From NCBI GenBank assembly GCA_050261495.1, contig JBLNDI010000066.1, positions 1 to 15,695 on the forward strand: 15,695 nucleotides of DNA, given 5' to 3'. The notes under the pieces were generated by a model. The model saw only the letters and a program-made list of their open reading frames with translations. It did no database searches and had not been told where the DNA came from. Origin of the DNA: JBMNKL01 sp050261495. Its GTDB lineage: Bacteria > Bacillota > Clostridia > Acetivibrionales > DTU013. Shown in pieces: positions 1 to 7,018 of the stretch (positions are counted from its first letter, which is position 1; each line of letters starts with the position of its first letter). A program made the position numbers and the translations under genes.

Positions 1-14
1 AGGACGCAATAGAA

Positions 15-1037
15 ATGATAGATTACAAGTCGGCAGGCGTGAACGTCGAAGCCGGTTATGAGGCTGTAAGGCTGATCAGGAACGATGTGAAGAGGACCTT
101 CAGGCCGGAAGTTCTGACTGATATAGGCGGTTTCGGCGGATTATTCGCGCTGAACAAGGAAAAGTACAAGGATCCTGTTCTGGTATCCGGAACGGATGGA
201 GTCGGGACGAAACTAAAAATCGCGTTTCTGCTGGACAAGCATGATACGGTGGGTATTGACGCGGTTGCCATGTGCGTGAACGATATCATCTGCAGCGGCG
301 CGGAACCGCTTTTTTTCCTTGATTATATAGCACTTGGCAAAAACATTCCTGAAAAAGTCGCCAGTATAGTAAAAGGTGTGGCCGACGGATGCGTAATGGC
401 CGGATGTGCGCTCATAGGCGGAGAAACGGCGGAAATGCCCGGTTTCTACCCCGAGGATGAGTATGACATAGCAGGTTTTGCGGTAGGAATCGTGGAAAGG
501 GGAAAAATAATCGACGGCAAAACCATAACCGAAGGGGACGTTTTGGTAGGCTTGGCGTCTTCCGGGCTTCATAGCAACGGCTATTCGCTTGTAAGAAAGA
601 TACTGAACCCGACAGTGGAAAAATTGAACCAGCGCGTGGAAAGACTAGGAATACACTTGGGAGAAGAATTGCTGAAGCCTACGAGAATATATGTCAGAAC
701 AATACTCCGGCTGTTGGAAAAATTCCCGGTAAAGGGAATAGCGAACATAACCGGAGGAGGATTCATAGAAAACATACCCAGGATGATCCCGGAGGGACTG
801 AGGACGAAAATAAACCTCGGTTCATGGCCGGTGCTTCCCATATTCAGTCTGTTGCAGGAATTGGGAGGCATTGATGACAGGAACATGTACAACACGTTCA
901 ACATGGGAATCGGGATGGTGATAGCGGTAGAACGCGGCACCGAGGGAGATGTCCTGGATTGTCTTGGGAAACTGGGTGAAAAGGCATATATTATTGGTGA
1001 AATAGTAAAAGGAGAGACCGGACTGGATTTATGCTAA
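15..1037 (+). CDS. purM: Phosphoribosylformylglycinamidine cyclo-ligase (AIR synthetase)
   Basis: Cytosolic enzyme of de novo purine synthesis that closes the imidazole ring: FGAM + ATP gives AIR + ADP + Pi. The 340-aa product has the usual family length. Visible PurM signatures are TDGVGTKLKIA (about residues 60-70), the VNDIICSGAEPLFFLDYIA block, GGETAEMPGFY (about 136-146) and LASSGLHSNGYSL. The ATG at 15 is chosen because the protein begins in the typical way (MIDYKSAGVNVEAG). Only 14 bases precede it; an AGGA lies at 1-4 and a TAG at 10-12 could be the stop of an upstream gene, classically purF, but this cannot be shown here. Its 3' end overlaps purN by 7 nt, indicating one operon and probable translational coupling. 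Identification is very secure. Confidence 0.97.
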   Translation: MIDYKSAGVNVEAGYEAVRLIRNDVKRTFRPEVLTDIGGFGGLFALNKEKYKDPVLVSGTDGVGTKLKIAFLLDKHDTVGIDAVAMCVNDIICSGAEPLFFLDYIALGKNIPEKVASIVKGVADGCVMAGCALIGGETAEMPGFYPEDEYDIAGFAVGIVERGKIIDGKTITEGDVLVGLASSGLHSNGYSLVRKILNPTVEKLNQRVERLGIHLGEELLKPTRIYVRTILRLLEKFPVKGIANITGGGFIENIPRMIPEGLRTKINLGSWPVLPIFSLLQELGGIDDRNMYNTFNMGIGMVIAVERGTEGDVLDCLGKLGEKAYIIGEIVKGETGLDLC

Positions 1038-1657
1038 GGTTGGGAGTACTTGTATCCGGAGGGGGTACCAACCTCCAGGCGATAATTGACAAGATTGAAA
1101 GCGGGTACCTTGCCGGCTGCGAGATTGTAACGGTCGTATCGAGCAGGCCGGATGCGTATGCGCTTCAGCGGGCGGCCAAACATGGAATACCTGCTGCCTG
1201 CATTTCAAGGAAAAGCTTTGCCGACCCTGAAGATTATGACAAGGCCATGCTGGAACATTTCAGGAACTGCAATGTGGATCTCGTGGTACTGGCGGGGTTT
1301 CTGTCCATGCTGGGGCCTGCTTTTGTTAAAGAGTACCACAACAGGATTATGAACATACACCCGTCGCTTATACCGTCTTTTTGCGGAAAGGGTTTTTACG
1401 GCCTGGCCCCTCACAAGGCGGCGCTGGAATACGGCGTGAAAATTTCGGGTGCGACTGTTCACTTTGTCGAGTACGAATATGATTCAGGCCCGATAATACT
1501 GCAAAAAGCAGTAGAGGTGCTGGATGACGATACGCCTGAATCTCTTCAGCAAAGGATTTTAAAGGAAGCGGAGTGGGTGCTGCTACCTGAGGCAATCAAG
1601 CTGTATTCGGAAGGGCGCCTGACGGTCGAGGGCAGGAAGGTGCGCATAAAGCGGTAA
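1031..1657 (+). CDS. purN: Phosphoribosylglycinamide formyltransferase (10-formyl-THF dependent)
   Basis: Transfers a formyl group from 10-formyltetrahydrofolate to GAR, giving FGAR, in purine synthesis. The 208-aa protein is standard length. Visible features are the N-terminal nucleotide-binding stretch VLVSGGGTNLQAI, the catalytic signature NIHPSLIPSF (Asn108 and His110, equivalent to E. coli N106/H108), GYGVKISGATVHFV-like folate-site sequence, and Asp151 in YDSGPI (equivalent to D144). The ATG at 1031 lies inside the last codons of purM, a 7-nt overlap. Downstream, 43 nt separate it from purD; in many Firmicutes purH occupies this position, but there is no trace of it here. All catalytic residues are present, so it should be functional. 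Confidence 0.97.
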   Translation: MLRLGVLVSGGGTNLQAIIDKIESGYLAGCEIVTVVSSRPDAYALQRAAKHGIPAACISRKSFADPEDYDKAMLEHFRNCNVDLVVLAGFLSMLGPAFVKEYHNRIMNIHPSLIPSFCGKGFYGLAPHKAALEYGVKISGATVHFVEYEYDSGPIILQKAVEVLDDDTPESLQQRILKEAEWVLLPEAIKLYSEGRLTVEGRKVRIKR

Positions 1658-1700
1658 GCCCGCAACGCAAACCGGGATGACTAGTTGGAGGGAAAAATTC

Positions 1701-2966
1701 ATGAATATACTTATAGTAGGCGGGGGAGGCCGCGAGCACGCCCTTGCCTGGAAAATAGCACAAAGCCCGCGAGCAGGCAAAATATATTGCGCGCCGGGCA
1801 ACGGCGGCATAGCGTCCATAGGCCGGTGCGTACCAATAAAGGCCACGGATGTGGACGCAATGGTGAATTTTGCAAAAAGCGAAAAAATCGACCTTGCGGT
1901 AGTTGCACAAGACGATCCCCTGGCGGCGGGAATGGTAGATGAGCTTGAAAAAGCCGGCATCAGGGCTTTTGGACCCGTAAAAAACGCGGCTGTGATCGAA
2001 AGCAGCAAGGCGTTCTCAAAGAGCCTGATGAAGAAATATAACATTCCCACGGCGCGATACGAGGTATTTGAAAACAGGGACGAAGCTGTTTCTTACCTCT
2101 CCAGGATTAGTTACCCCACGGTGGTCAAGGCCGACGGGCTTGCCCTGGGGAAAGGCGTAATCATAGCGAAGGATTACAATGAAGCCGTCAAGGCTGTTGA
2201 TGATATGATGATCGGCATGAAATTCGGCAGCGCGGGAGAAAAAGTCGTCATAGAGGAGTTCCTGACCGGTACGGAAGTGACTGTCCTGGCCTTTACGGAC
2301 GGCAGGACAATAGTGCCGATGGTGAGTTCCCAGGACCACAAGCGCGCTTTTGATAACGACATGGGCCCGAATACGGGCGGCATGGGCGCTTTTGCGCCAA
2401 GCCCGCGCTATACCCGTGATATAAATAATTATTGCATGGAGCATATAATAGTTCCGACAATCAAGGCTATGGCTTCGGAAAACCGCAAATTCAAGGGAGT
2501 GCTGTATTTCGGACTGATCCTGACCGCCGAAGGTCCGAAAGTCCTTGAATACAACGCCAGGTTTGGCGATCCTGAAGCGCAGGTGGTTTTGTCCCTTCTT
2601 AAAACGGACATTATAGAGATAATGGAAGCGGTCATTGACGAACGGCTTGATACCGTTAACATTGAATGGAAAGACGGGGCCTCGGTCTGCGTGGTCCTTG
2701 CATCGGGAGGATACCCGGGCAAGTACAACACGGGGCTTGAGATAAGCGGCATCGACGAGGCGCTGAAAGACCCATCGGTAGTTGTATTTCATGCCGGCAC
2801 CAGGCTGGAATCGGGGAAATATTACACATCCGGCGGCAGAGTCCTCGGCGTTACCGCGGTTGCCGATTCTATCGGAAACGCGAGGGAAAAGGCCTACAGC
2901 GCGGCGGGCAAAATCAGATTCGAAGGAATGCATTACCGCCGCGACATTGGGATAAAGAAGTCATAA
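1701..2966 (+). CDS. purD: Phosphoribosylamine--glycine ligase (GAR synthetase)
   Basis: ATP-grasp ligase joining phosphoribosylamine and glycine to form GAR in purine synthesis. The 421-aa protein starts with the family signature MNILIVGGGGREHALAWK. Later motifs are KADGLALGKGVI (ATP-grasp), the PurD signature GPNTGGMGAF, and NARFGDPE (metal/ATP site), then the C-terminal GYPGKY region. The frame stays open upstream to 1677, but the ATG at 1701 is chosen: GGAGGG at 1687-1692 sits 8 nt before it and homologues begin at MNIL. It is the last gene of the purM-purN-purD run. Downstream lie a GGGACAGG hairpin and a large inverted-repeat element, then a convergent gene, so transcription probably ends in that gap. 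Confidence 0.97.
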   Translation: MNILIVGGGGREHALAWKIAQSPRAGKIYCAPGNGGIASIGRCVPIKATDVDAMVNFAKSEKIDLAVVAQDDPLAAGMVDELEKAGIRAFGPVKNAAVIESSKAFSKSLMKKYNIPTARYEVFENRDEAVSYLSRISYPTVVKADGLALGKGVIIAKDYNEAVKAVDDMMIGMKFGSAGEKVVIEEFLTGTEVTVLAFTDGRTIVPMVSSQDHKRAFDNDMGPNTGGMGAFAPSPRYTRDINNYCMEHIIVPTIKAMASENRKFKGVLYFGLILTAEGPKVLEYNARFGDPEAQVVLSLLKTDIIEIMEAVIDERLDTVNIEWKDGASVCVVLASGGYPGKYNTGLEISGIDEALKDPSVVVFHAGTRLESGKYYTSGGRVLGVTAVADSIGNAREKAYSAAGKIRFEGMHYRRDIGIKKS

Positions 2967-2984
2967 ACGATAAGCGAATTCTTC

Positions 2985-3016
2985 ATGGGACAGGGGGGAC
3001 AGGTACCCTGTCCCAT
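2985..3016. repeat. GGGACAGG inverted repeat, possible terminator after purD
   Basis: ATGGGACAGG at 2985-2994 is the exact reverse complement of CCTGTCCCAT at 3007-3016. A nested copy, GGGACAGG 2996-3003, also pairs with CCTGTCCC 3007-3014, leaving a 3-nt loop. AT-rich sequence (ATATTATTTAT) follows, so the hairpin could act as a weak terminator 18 nt after the purD stop. The motif resembles GGGGACAGG-type palindromes often seen near IS200/RAYT-type transposases in Firmicutes. That comparison is from memory, and no transposase is present here. Confidence 0.5.
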
Positions 3017-3037
3017 ATTATTTATACAAGCGCAGTG

Positions 3038-3286
3038 GAATCGGAGGATAGGGCGGCTTGCAATTTTACATCAGGTTCCGTCACGGGCAGGCTGTAATGT
3101 CCTGTCTCACTTCAACGCGGGCGCTTGTCATTCGCCATCCTGGCTCAGGACAAGCGACTTCGGCGTCCATGCCGAAGTGTTAAGGGTATTCCTCATGGGT
3201 TCCGCGTTCAAGTTTCGCCAGGACTAGCACCCTGCAGCCGTTTCTTCACATAATGTCAAATTGCAAGCCACCCTATCCTCCGATTC
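3038..3286. mobile_element. 249-bp MITE-like element with 29-bp terminal inverted repeats
   Basis: Bases 3038-3066 and the reverse complement of 3258-3286 match at 28 of 29 positions. Further inward, 3109-3120 pairs with 3202-3213 at 11 of 12 positions. The centre contains two perfect 8-bp hairpins, CGCTTGTC 3122-3129 with GACAAGCG 3149-3156, and ACTTCGGC 3157-3164 with GCCGAAGT 3171-3178. The whole folds as a long stalk carrying a two-armed head. No transposase is encoded and no clear target-site duplication is seen at the edges. It lies between the convergent purD and purO. It may be a non-autonomous transposable element, a branched non-coding RNA, or both. An 80-codon open frame across it is treated as incidental. 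Confidence 0.65.
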
Positions 3287-3305
3287 ATTTGCACATTAAC
3301 ATCGC

Positions 3306-4040
3306 TCACTTGTTCTTGTTAATGATATTGATCCGGAAGCTTCCTCCTGCAATCTCTATGTACTTGACCAGGAGCGACACTCTGTTTGATTCGTCAAGCG
3401 CATTCCAGTAGTACCGGGCGGTCTCGGTGATATCATCGAAGAGCTCCAGCTCATACGGTTCGCCCCTGAACGAAGGCAGAGGGTTGCCGTCACCTGCATA
3501 GGTATGTATGCAATGGCCTATGCCGGGAATGCCTTTTTCGTAATTGAAGTAATGCCTTGAGCAGAAATCGCCCGTGTCATTGCCTGATTTTAATATAGAC
3601 AGCTGATACGCGTACTGAGAGCCTTCCATGTTTACTATCCCGGATATTCTGGGCGTAAAGTGGGGCGCGTCCGGTTCAAAACACCTGGTATCCAGCGCGC
3701 TTTCAAAACCGCCTCCTTTTGTGAGAGCATCCAATATGGTATCCGTCTGGTCCCCGTTTGTAACAATATGCCGGCCGCGAAAATGCTTAACAGGATAGTA
3801 AATGATAAGCGACGGGTCCACCAGCTTTCTTTCATCAAAGGCTTTTGTCCTTACGAACCCGTTGTCCTCGACAAATACCCTCTTCCTGCTGTTTTCGCTT
3901 CTGCCCATTATCCAGTACACCTGCACCATGTGCCTGGAATCCGGGGTCATGCCGATGATTATTCCTCTTCCGGGATACTTGTTTTTCTTAAGGTTTTCAA
4001 AATTAGCCGATATTTGCTGTTTATCCACTATTATCACCAC
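3306..4040 (-). CDS. purO: IMP cyclohydrolase, PurO-type (stand-alone)
   Basis: Predicted to close the ring of FAICAR to IMP, the last step of purine synthesis. The 244-aa protein matches the archaeal-type IMP cyclohydrolase family (PF07826): YPGRGIIIGM near the N-terminus, QVYWIMGRSENSRKRVF, PSLIIYYPVKHF, TNGDQTDTI, and FTPRISGI in the middle. This family is unrelated to the N-terminal domain of bifunctional PurH. The start is uncertain: GTG at 4040 opens the frame, but GTG at 4028 (MDKQQISANF) has a GGTGGTG 6 nt upstream and is a good alternative. It is the second gene of a leftward unit, 112 nt after the AICAR transformylase, and so probably shares the ZTP-riboswitch leader. It converges with purD. 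Confidence 0.88.
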   Translation of the reverse strand: MVIIVDKQQISANFENLKKNKYPGRGIIIGMTPDSRHMVQVYWIMGRSENSRKRVFVEDNGFVRTKAFDERKLVDPSLIIYYPVKHFRGRHIVTNGDQTDTILDALTKGGGFESALDTRCFEPDAPHFTPRISGIVNMEGSQYAYQLSILKSGNDTGDFCSRHYFNYEKGIPGIGHCIHTYAGDGNPLPSFRGEPYELELFDDITETARYYWNALDESNRVSLLVKYIEIAGGSFRINIINKNK

Positions 4041-4046
4041 CGTTTC

Positions 4047-4148
4047 ACCGGCATGTGCCGGTATAATTTTTTATGCCGGTATTATTTTTGTGCCCGTATA
4101 ATTTTTATGCTGGTATATTATTTTGCCCCGGTATCGTATTGCCGGCGT
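4047..4148. repeat. AT-rich degenerate tandem repeat between the two purine genes
   Basis: The gap between the AICAR transformylase and purO consists of about five imperfect copies of an 18-20 bp unit, roughly GCCGGTATAATTTTTTAT on the + strand, with start points near 4056, 4074, 4091, 4108 and 4126 and a partial copy at 4141. At the purO-proximal end, 4047-4062 is a perfect palindrome: ACCGGC, loop ATGT, GCCGGT. On the transcript, the palindrome would form a hairpin just upstream of the purO start. Function is unknown; it may adjust purO translation or mRNA processing. Confidence 0.55.
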
Positions 4149-4152
4149 TATT

Positions 4153-5322
4153 TTAATGATGGAACAGCCTCAAGCCTGTCAGGCACATCACCATTCCATA
4201 CTGATTGCATGCTTCTATTACCGAGTCCTCCCTTATCGAGCCTCCCGGCTGCACGATGTACCTGACGCCGCTCTTGTATGCCCTGTCGATGTTGTCCCTG
4301 AACGGGAAGAACGCATCGGAACCGAGCGTCACATTCTTCATCCCGGCAAGCCATTCCTTCTTCTCGGCGGCTGTCAGCTTTTCAGGCGCTTCTTCAAGCA
4401 GTTCTTCAATCATTTTTTGTTCGAATTCGGTGATGTCGTCCCTTACGAACAGGTCAACCGCATTGTCCCTTTCGGGTCTTCCGATGCCTTCCCTGAACTT
4501 CAAGCCCAATACCTTGGGATGCTGCTTGAGAAACCATATATCAGCCTTTTCACCGGCAAGCCTGGTGCAGTGGATCCTGGACTGCTGTCCCGCTCCGCAC
4601 CCGATAACCTGGCCGCCGGAAACATAGCAGACGGAATTTGACTGCGTGTACTTGAGCGTGATCATTGCGATCACCATGTCGATCTTTGCTTCTTCGGGCA
4701 AATCCTTATTTTCCGTGACGATGTTTTTCAAATCATTGAATCCCGGTATATGGCTGTTCCTCTTTTGAACAAATTCGATGCCGTAAATCATTCTCTTTTC
4801 AATTTCATCCGGCTCATACGCGGGATCGATTTTTATAACGTTGTATTTTCCGCCCTTTTTTTGCTTCAAAATCTCCAGTGCATCATCGGTATACCCGGGT
4901 GCAATCACCCCGTCGGATACTTCTTTCTTCAGGAGCAAAGCCGTAGACTTGTCTACCGTGTCGCTCAATGCCGCCCAATCGCCGAACGAAGACATCCTGT
5001 CGGCGCCCCTGGCGCGGGCATAAGCCGAAGCAAGCGGCGACAACTCGAGGTCACCTGTAAAATAAGCTTTTTTCAACGAATCGGGCAGCGGCGTTCCGAC
5101 AGCTGCCCCGGCCGGGCTGACATGCTTGAAAGAAGCCGCTGCCGGCATGTTCAAGGCGGACTTGAGCTCCTTCACGAGCTGCCATGAATTGAGCGCGTCC
5201 ATGAAGTTGATGTATCCCGGGTTGCCGTTTAGCACCTCGAACGGGAGAATACCCTGGACGGCCCTGATTTCTGCAGGTTTCTGGTGCGGATTGCACCCGT
5301 ACTTCAATTCATATGATTTCAT
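4153..5322 (-). CDS. purH: AICAR transformylase, stand-alone (PurH C-terminal domain homologue)
   Basis: Predicted to formylate AICAR (ZMP) with 10-formyl-THF, giving FAICAR. The 389-aa protein corresponds only to the transformylase half of bifunctional PurH: it begins YELKYGCNPHQKPA, has the catalytic Lys66-His67 in SFKHVSPAG, then YTQSNSVCY, GAGQQSRIHCTRLAGEKAD, SDAFFPFRDNID, VQPGGSIRE and ends TGLRLFHH. No cyclohydrolase domain precedes it; that step is supplied by the next gene, purO. ATG at 5322 is preferred over the in-frame ATG at 5328, because AGGAGG (5334-5329 on the reverse strand) sits 6 nt before it. A ZTP riboswitch and terminator lie directly upstream, so it should be induced when its substrate accumulates. 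Confidence 0.93.
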   Translation of the reverse strand: MKSYELKYGCNPHQKPAEIRAVQGILPFEVLNGNPGYINFMDALNSWQLVKELKSALNMPAAASFKHVSPAGAAVGTPLPDSLKKAYFTGDLELSPLASAYARARGADRMSSFGDWAALSDTVDKSTALLLKKEVSDGVIAPGYTDDALEILKQKKGGKYNVIKIDPAYEPDEIEKRMIYGIEFVQKRNSHIPGFNDLKNIVTENKDLPEEAKIDMVIAMITLKYTQSNSVCYVSGGQVIGCGAGQQSRIHCTRLAGEKADIWFLKQHPKVLGLKFREGIGRPERDNAVDLFVRDDITEFEQKMIEELLEEAPEKLTAAEKKEWLAGMKNVTLGSDAFFPFRDNIDRAYKSGVRYIVQPGGSIREDSVIEACNQYGMVMCLTGLRLFHH

Positions 5323-5351
5323 AAGCATCCTCCTGGATAAAATATTATTAT

Positions 5352-5396
5352 CAAAAAATCAAAAGCCGCCCCGGTAAAGTATTTTACCCAGGCGGC
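5352..5396 (-). terminator. Riboswitch-controlled intrinsic terminator before the AICAR transformylase
   Basis: Reading leftward, GCCGCC (5396-5391) with GGGTAAA pairs with TTTACC and GGCGGC (5370-5365) across a short ATAC loop, followed directly by TTTT and then GATTTTTTGA. The GCCGCCTGGG stretch is also the conserved 3' part of the ZTP aptamer, so aptamer and terminator are mutually exclusive. It lies about 20 nt before the ribosome binding site. Ligand binding would therefore prevent termination, giving an ON switch. Confidence 0.88.
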
Positions 5397-5460
5397 CGAT
5401 AATCTTCACCATCATGCTCCCCATTGTAAACTCAATTAGTCCGCCAGTCGCATGATTGCA
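5386..5460 (-). ncRNA. ZTP riboswitch (pfl motif)
   Basis: On the reverse strand the leader carries the hallmarks of the ZTP/pfl aptamer: GCGACTGGCGG (near 5452-5442), TGGGGAGCATG (near 5424-5412) and GGCCGCCTGGGT (near 5397-5386). The outer helix is visible: TCATGC (5455-5450) pairs perfectly with GCATGA (5417-5412). This class binds ZMP/ZTP, the substrate of the downstream transformylase, and commonly controls purine and one-carbon genes. The 3' conserved segment forms half of the overlapping terminator, giving a clear expression platform. The fit of aptamer, position and gene function makes the call very strong. Confidence 0.92.
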
Positions 5461-5489
5461 TACAAGTTAGTTTCTATTGATTTTGTCAA
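5461..5489 (-). promoter_or_regulatory. Probable promoter of the ZTP-riboswitch operon
   Basis: A perfect TTGACA -35 box lies at 5489-5484 on the reverse strand. About 18 nt on, TTGTAT (5466-5461) is a weak -10 match. Transcription from here would start just before the aptamer, as expected. The -10 is poor, so the exact box is uncertain. Confidence 0.5.
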
Positions 5490-5674
5490 GGCAATCCGGT
5501 TAAGCCCTGCATCGCTCAACCATTGCATTTTTAAGTATATGATATATGGAACACGATGTCAACACGATGTATTTCGTATTATGCCAATGATGCACGCGGT
5601 ATTCTTCCGTACCGGCATGCGCTGTCCCGCGTGCGCCGGGTATGTCTGTGAACATAATTTTTTGTTGACGTGCG

Positions 5675-5702
5675 ACCTTTTTCTGTTAAAATTGAAAGGT
5701 AA
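5675..5702 (+). promoter_or_regulatory. Probable nadD-yqeK promoter
   Basis: TTGACG at 5675-5680 and TAAAAT at 5697-5702 are separated by 16 nt, close to the sigma-A consensus. The leader to nadD is about 85 nt with no recognised RNA element. The rest of the gap between the divergent ZTP leader and this promoter (5490-5674) holds no gene. It contains a direct repeat of AACACGATGT at 5550-5559 and 5561-5570, of unknown meaning. Confidence 0.6.
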
Positions 5703-5795
5703 GAGAAAATAGCCCTGATGGTGATGCTGCGGGCGGCGGTGCGGCAGGCGGAAAACCCATGAGGAAACATAAAGGGGACTTGTATGGAGGAATCC

Positions 5796-6419
5796 ATGAA
5801 GAAGGCGGAAAGAATCGGTATAATGGGCGGTACGTTCAACCCCATCCACATCGGGCACCTGGTTGTTGCCGAGGACATCAGGGAAAAATTCAGCCTGGAC
5901 AGGGTGTTGTTCATACCGACAGGGATGCCCCCGCACAAGCCGGACTGCGAGGTGATCGCCGCGGAGCACCGTTACGAGATGGTCAGGCGCGCCGTGGCTT
6001 CCAACAGGTTTTTTGAAGCGTCACGCCTGGAAGTGGACCGGAGCGGCTACACCTATACGGTTAACACCTTGATGGAGCTGAAACGGGAATACGGCGGGGA
6101 AACCGTCCTGTTTTTTATTATAGGAGCCGATATTGTTCATGAACTGACCACGTGGAAAGAGTTCCGAAAAGTTTTTGAATTATGCGAGTTCATAGCGGTG
6201 TTCAGGCCGGGTTTCGACAGGGAGGCTTTTGAAGCCGGGATAAAGCAGTTAATCAACGAATACGGGGCAGTGATCCATGAAGCGGATACCCGCCTTGTGG
6301 ACGTTTCATCAAGCGAGCTTCGCGAAAGGTGTTCCAGGGGTGAATCGATAAAATACCTGGTCCCGGATGCGGTTGAAGAATATATTGTAGAGAAGGGTTT
6401 ATACAGGAAGACAGTATGA
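5796..6419 (+). CDS. nadD: Nicotinate-nucleotide adenylyltransferase
   Basis: Adenylylates nicotinate mononucleotide with ATP to give deamido-NAD in NAD biosynthesis. The protein (207 aa from this start) has the nucleotidyltransferase signature GGTFNPIHIGH (about residues 11-21), FIPTGMPPHK, the FIIGADIVHELTTWKEF core, and the C-terminal SSSELRERCSRG motif (about 171-182) that binds ATP phosphates. ATG at 5796 is preferred, because GGAGG (5786-5790) lies 5 nt upstream; an in-frame ATG at 5784 would add four residues and overlap that ribosome binding site. The stop overlaps the yqeK start by four bases (ATGA), indicating coupling. The usual third partner, rsfS (ribosome silencing factor), is absent from this cluster. 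Confidence 0.93.
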   Translation: MKKAERIGIMGGTFNPIHIGHLVVAEDIREKFSLDRVLFIPTGMPPHKPDCEVIAAEHRYEMVRRAVASNRFFEASRLEVDRSGYTYTVNTLMELKREYGGETVLFFIIGADIVHELTTWKEFRKVFELCEFIAVFRPGFDREAFEAGIKQLINEYGAVIHEADTRLVDVSSSELRERCSRGESIKYLVPDAVEEYIVEKGLYRKTV

Positions 6420-7018
6420 TGAGTATTGGCGAAATAAAAAATATTCTAAAGCGCATGCTAACTCACAGGAGGTATGAACACTCGGTAAAGGTAATGGAGG
6501 CAGCCGTGATGCTGGCGGAGAAGTACGGCGAAGATGTTGAAAAAGCAGCGGTTGCGGGTCTTGTACATGACTGCGCGAAAGATCTGAAGGACGGGGAAGT
6601 TTTTGAATTATGCGAAAAATATGGCATAACCACCGATAAGATAATGAGAAGCCAGCCGGAGCTTCTTCACGGTCCGGTCGGCGCTTTCCTCGCGCGCGAC
6701 CTTTTCGGGATCGACTGCCCCCGCGTACTCGACGCAATTTCCGTTCACACGATGGGCAGGCGCGGGATGGATAAACTGGGCAGCATCATATTTATTGCAG
6801 ATTATATTGAAGAAAACCGTGATTATCCCGGGGTCGGCGTTATTAGGACGGCTGCGGAGGAAAGCCTGGAAAAGGCGATAATTGCAGGGATCGACAATAC
6901 TATAAGGCATGTGCTGGACAAAGGCCGATTGCTGCATCCGCAAACGGTCGATACCAGGAACTGGGCGCTGGAGAAACTGACGGAGAGGAATGCGGGGAAA
7001 CTAATGGAGGAAGGTTGA
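6416..7018 (+). CDS. yqeK: HD-domain bis(5'-nucleosyl)-tetraphosphatase, YqeK family
   Basis: Predicted to hydrolyse Ap4A symmetrically to two ADP, following characterised YqeK members. The 200-aa protein shows the full HD-type metal site: His22 in RRYEHSVKV, His51-Asp52 in LVHDCAKDL, His85 in LLHGPVGA, His111 in SVHTMG and Asp129 in IFIADYIEE. The ATG at 6416 overlaps the nadD stop; a second ATG directly follows at 6419 and cannot be excluded. The nadD-yqeK pairing is widely conserved in Firmicutes. An 83-nt gap without a clear terminator (only a short CCCG/CGGG hairpin near 7030) separates it from lysA, so readthrough is possible. Confidence 0.92.
   Translation: MMSIGEIKNILKRMLTHRRYEHSVKVMEAAVMLAEKYGEDVEKAAVAGLVHDCAKDLKDGEVFELCEKYGITTDKIMRSQPELLHGPVGAFLARDLFGIDCPRVLDAISVHTMGRRGMDKLGSIIFIADYIEENRDYPGVGVIRTAAEESLEKAIIAGIDNTIRHVLDKGRLLHPQTVDTRNWALEKLTERNAGKLMEEG

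Noticed and set aside
2016..2933. 305-codon open frame antisense to purD
   Set aside because: It mirrors purD codon structure on the opposite strand, shows no recognisable domain and has no promoter or ribosome binding site of its own.
2985..3227. 80-codon + strand open frame after purD
   Set aside because: It lies almost wholly within the inverted-repeat element, lacks a convincing ribosome binding site, and its sequence is explained by the palindromes.
3660..4265. 201-codon + strand open frame over purO and the repeat tract
   Set aside because: Antisense to well-identified genes and runs through the low-complexity repeat; no family features.
5452..5712. 86-codon + strand open frame in the divergent control region
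   Set aside because: Overlaps the riboswitch leader on the other strand and the nadD promoter; no ribosome binding site or domain.
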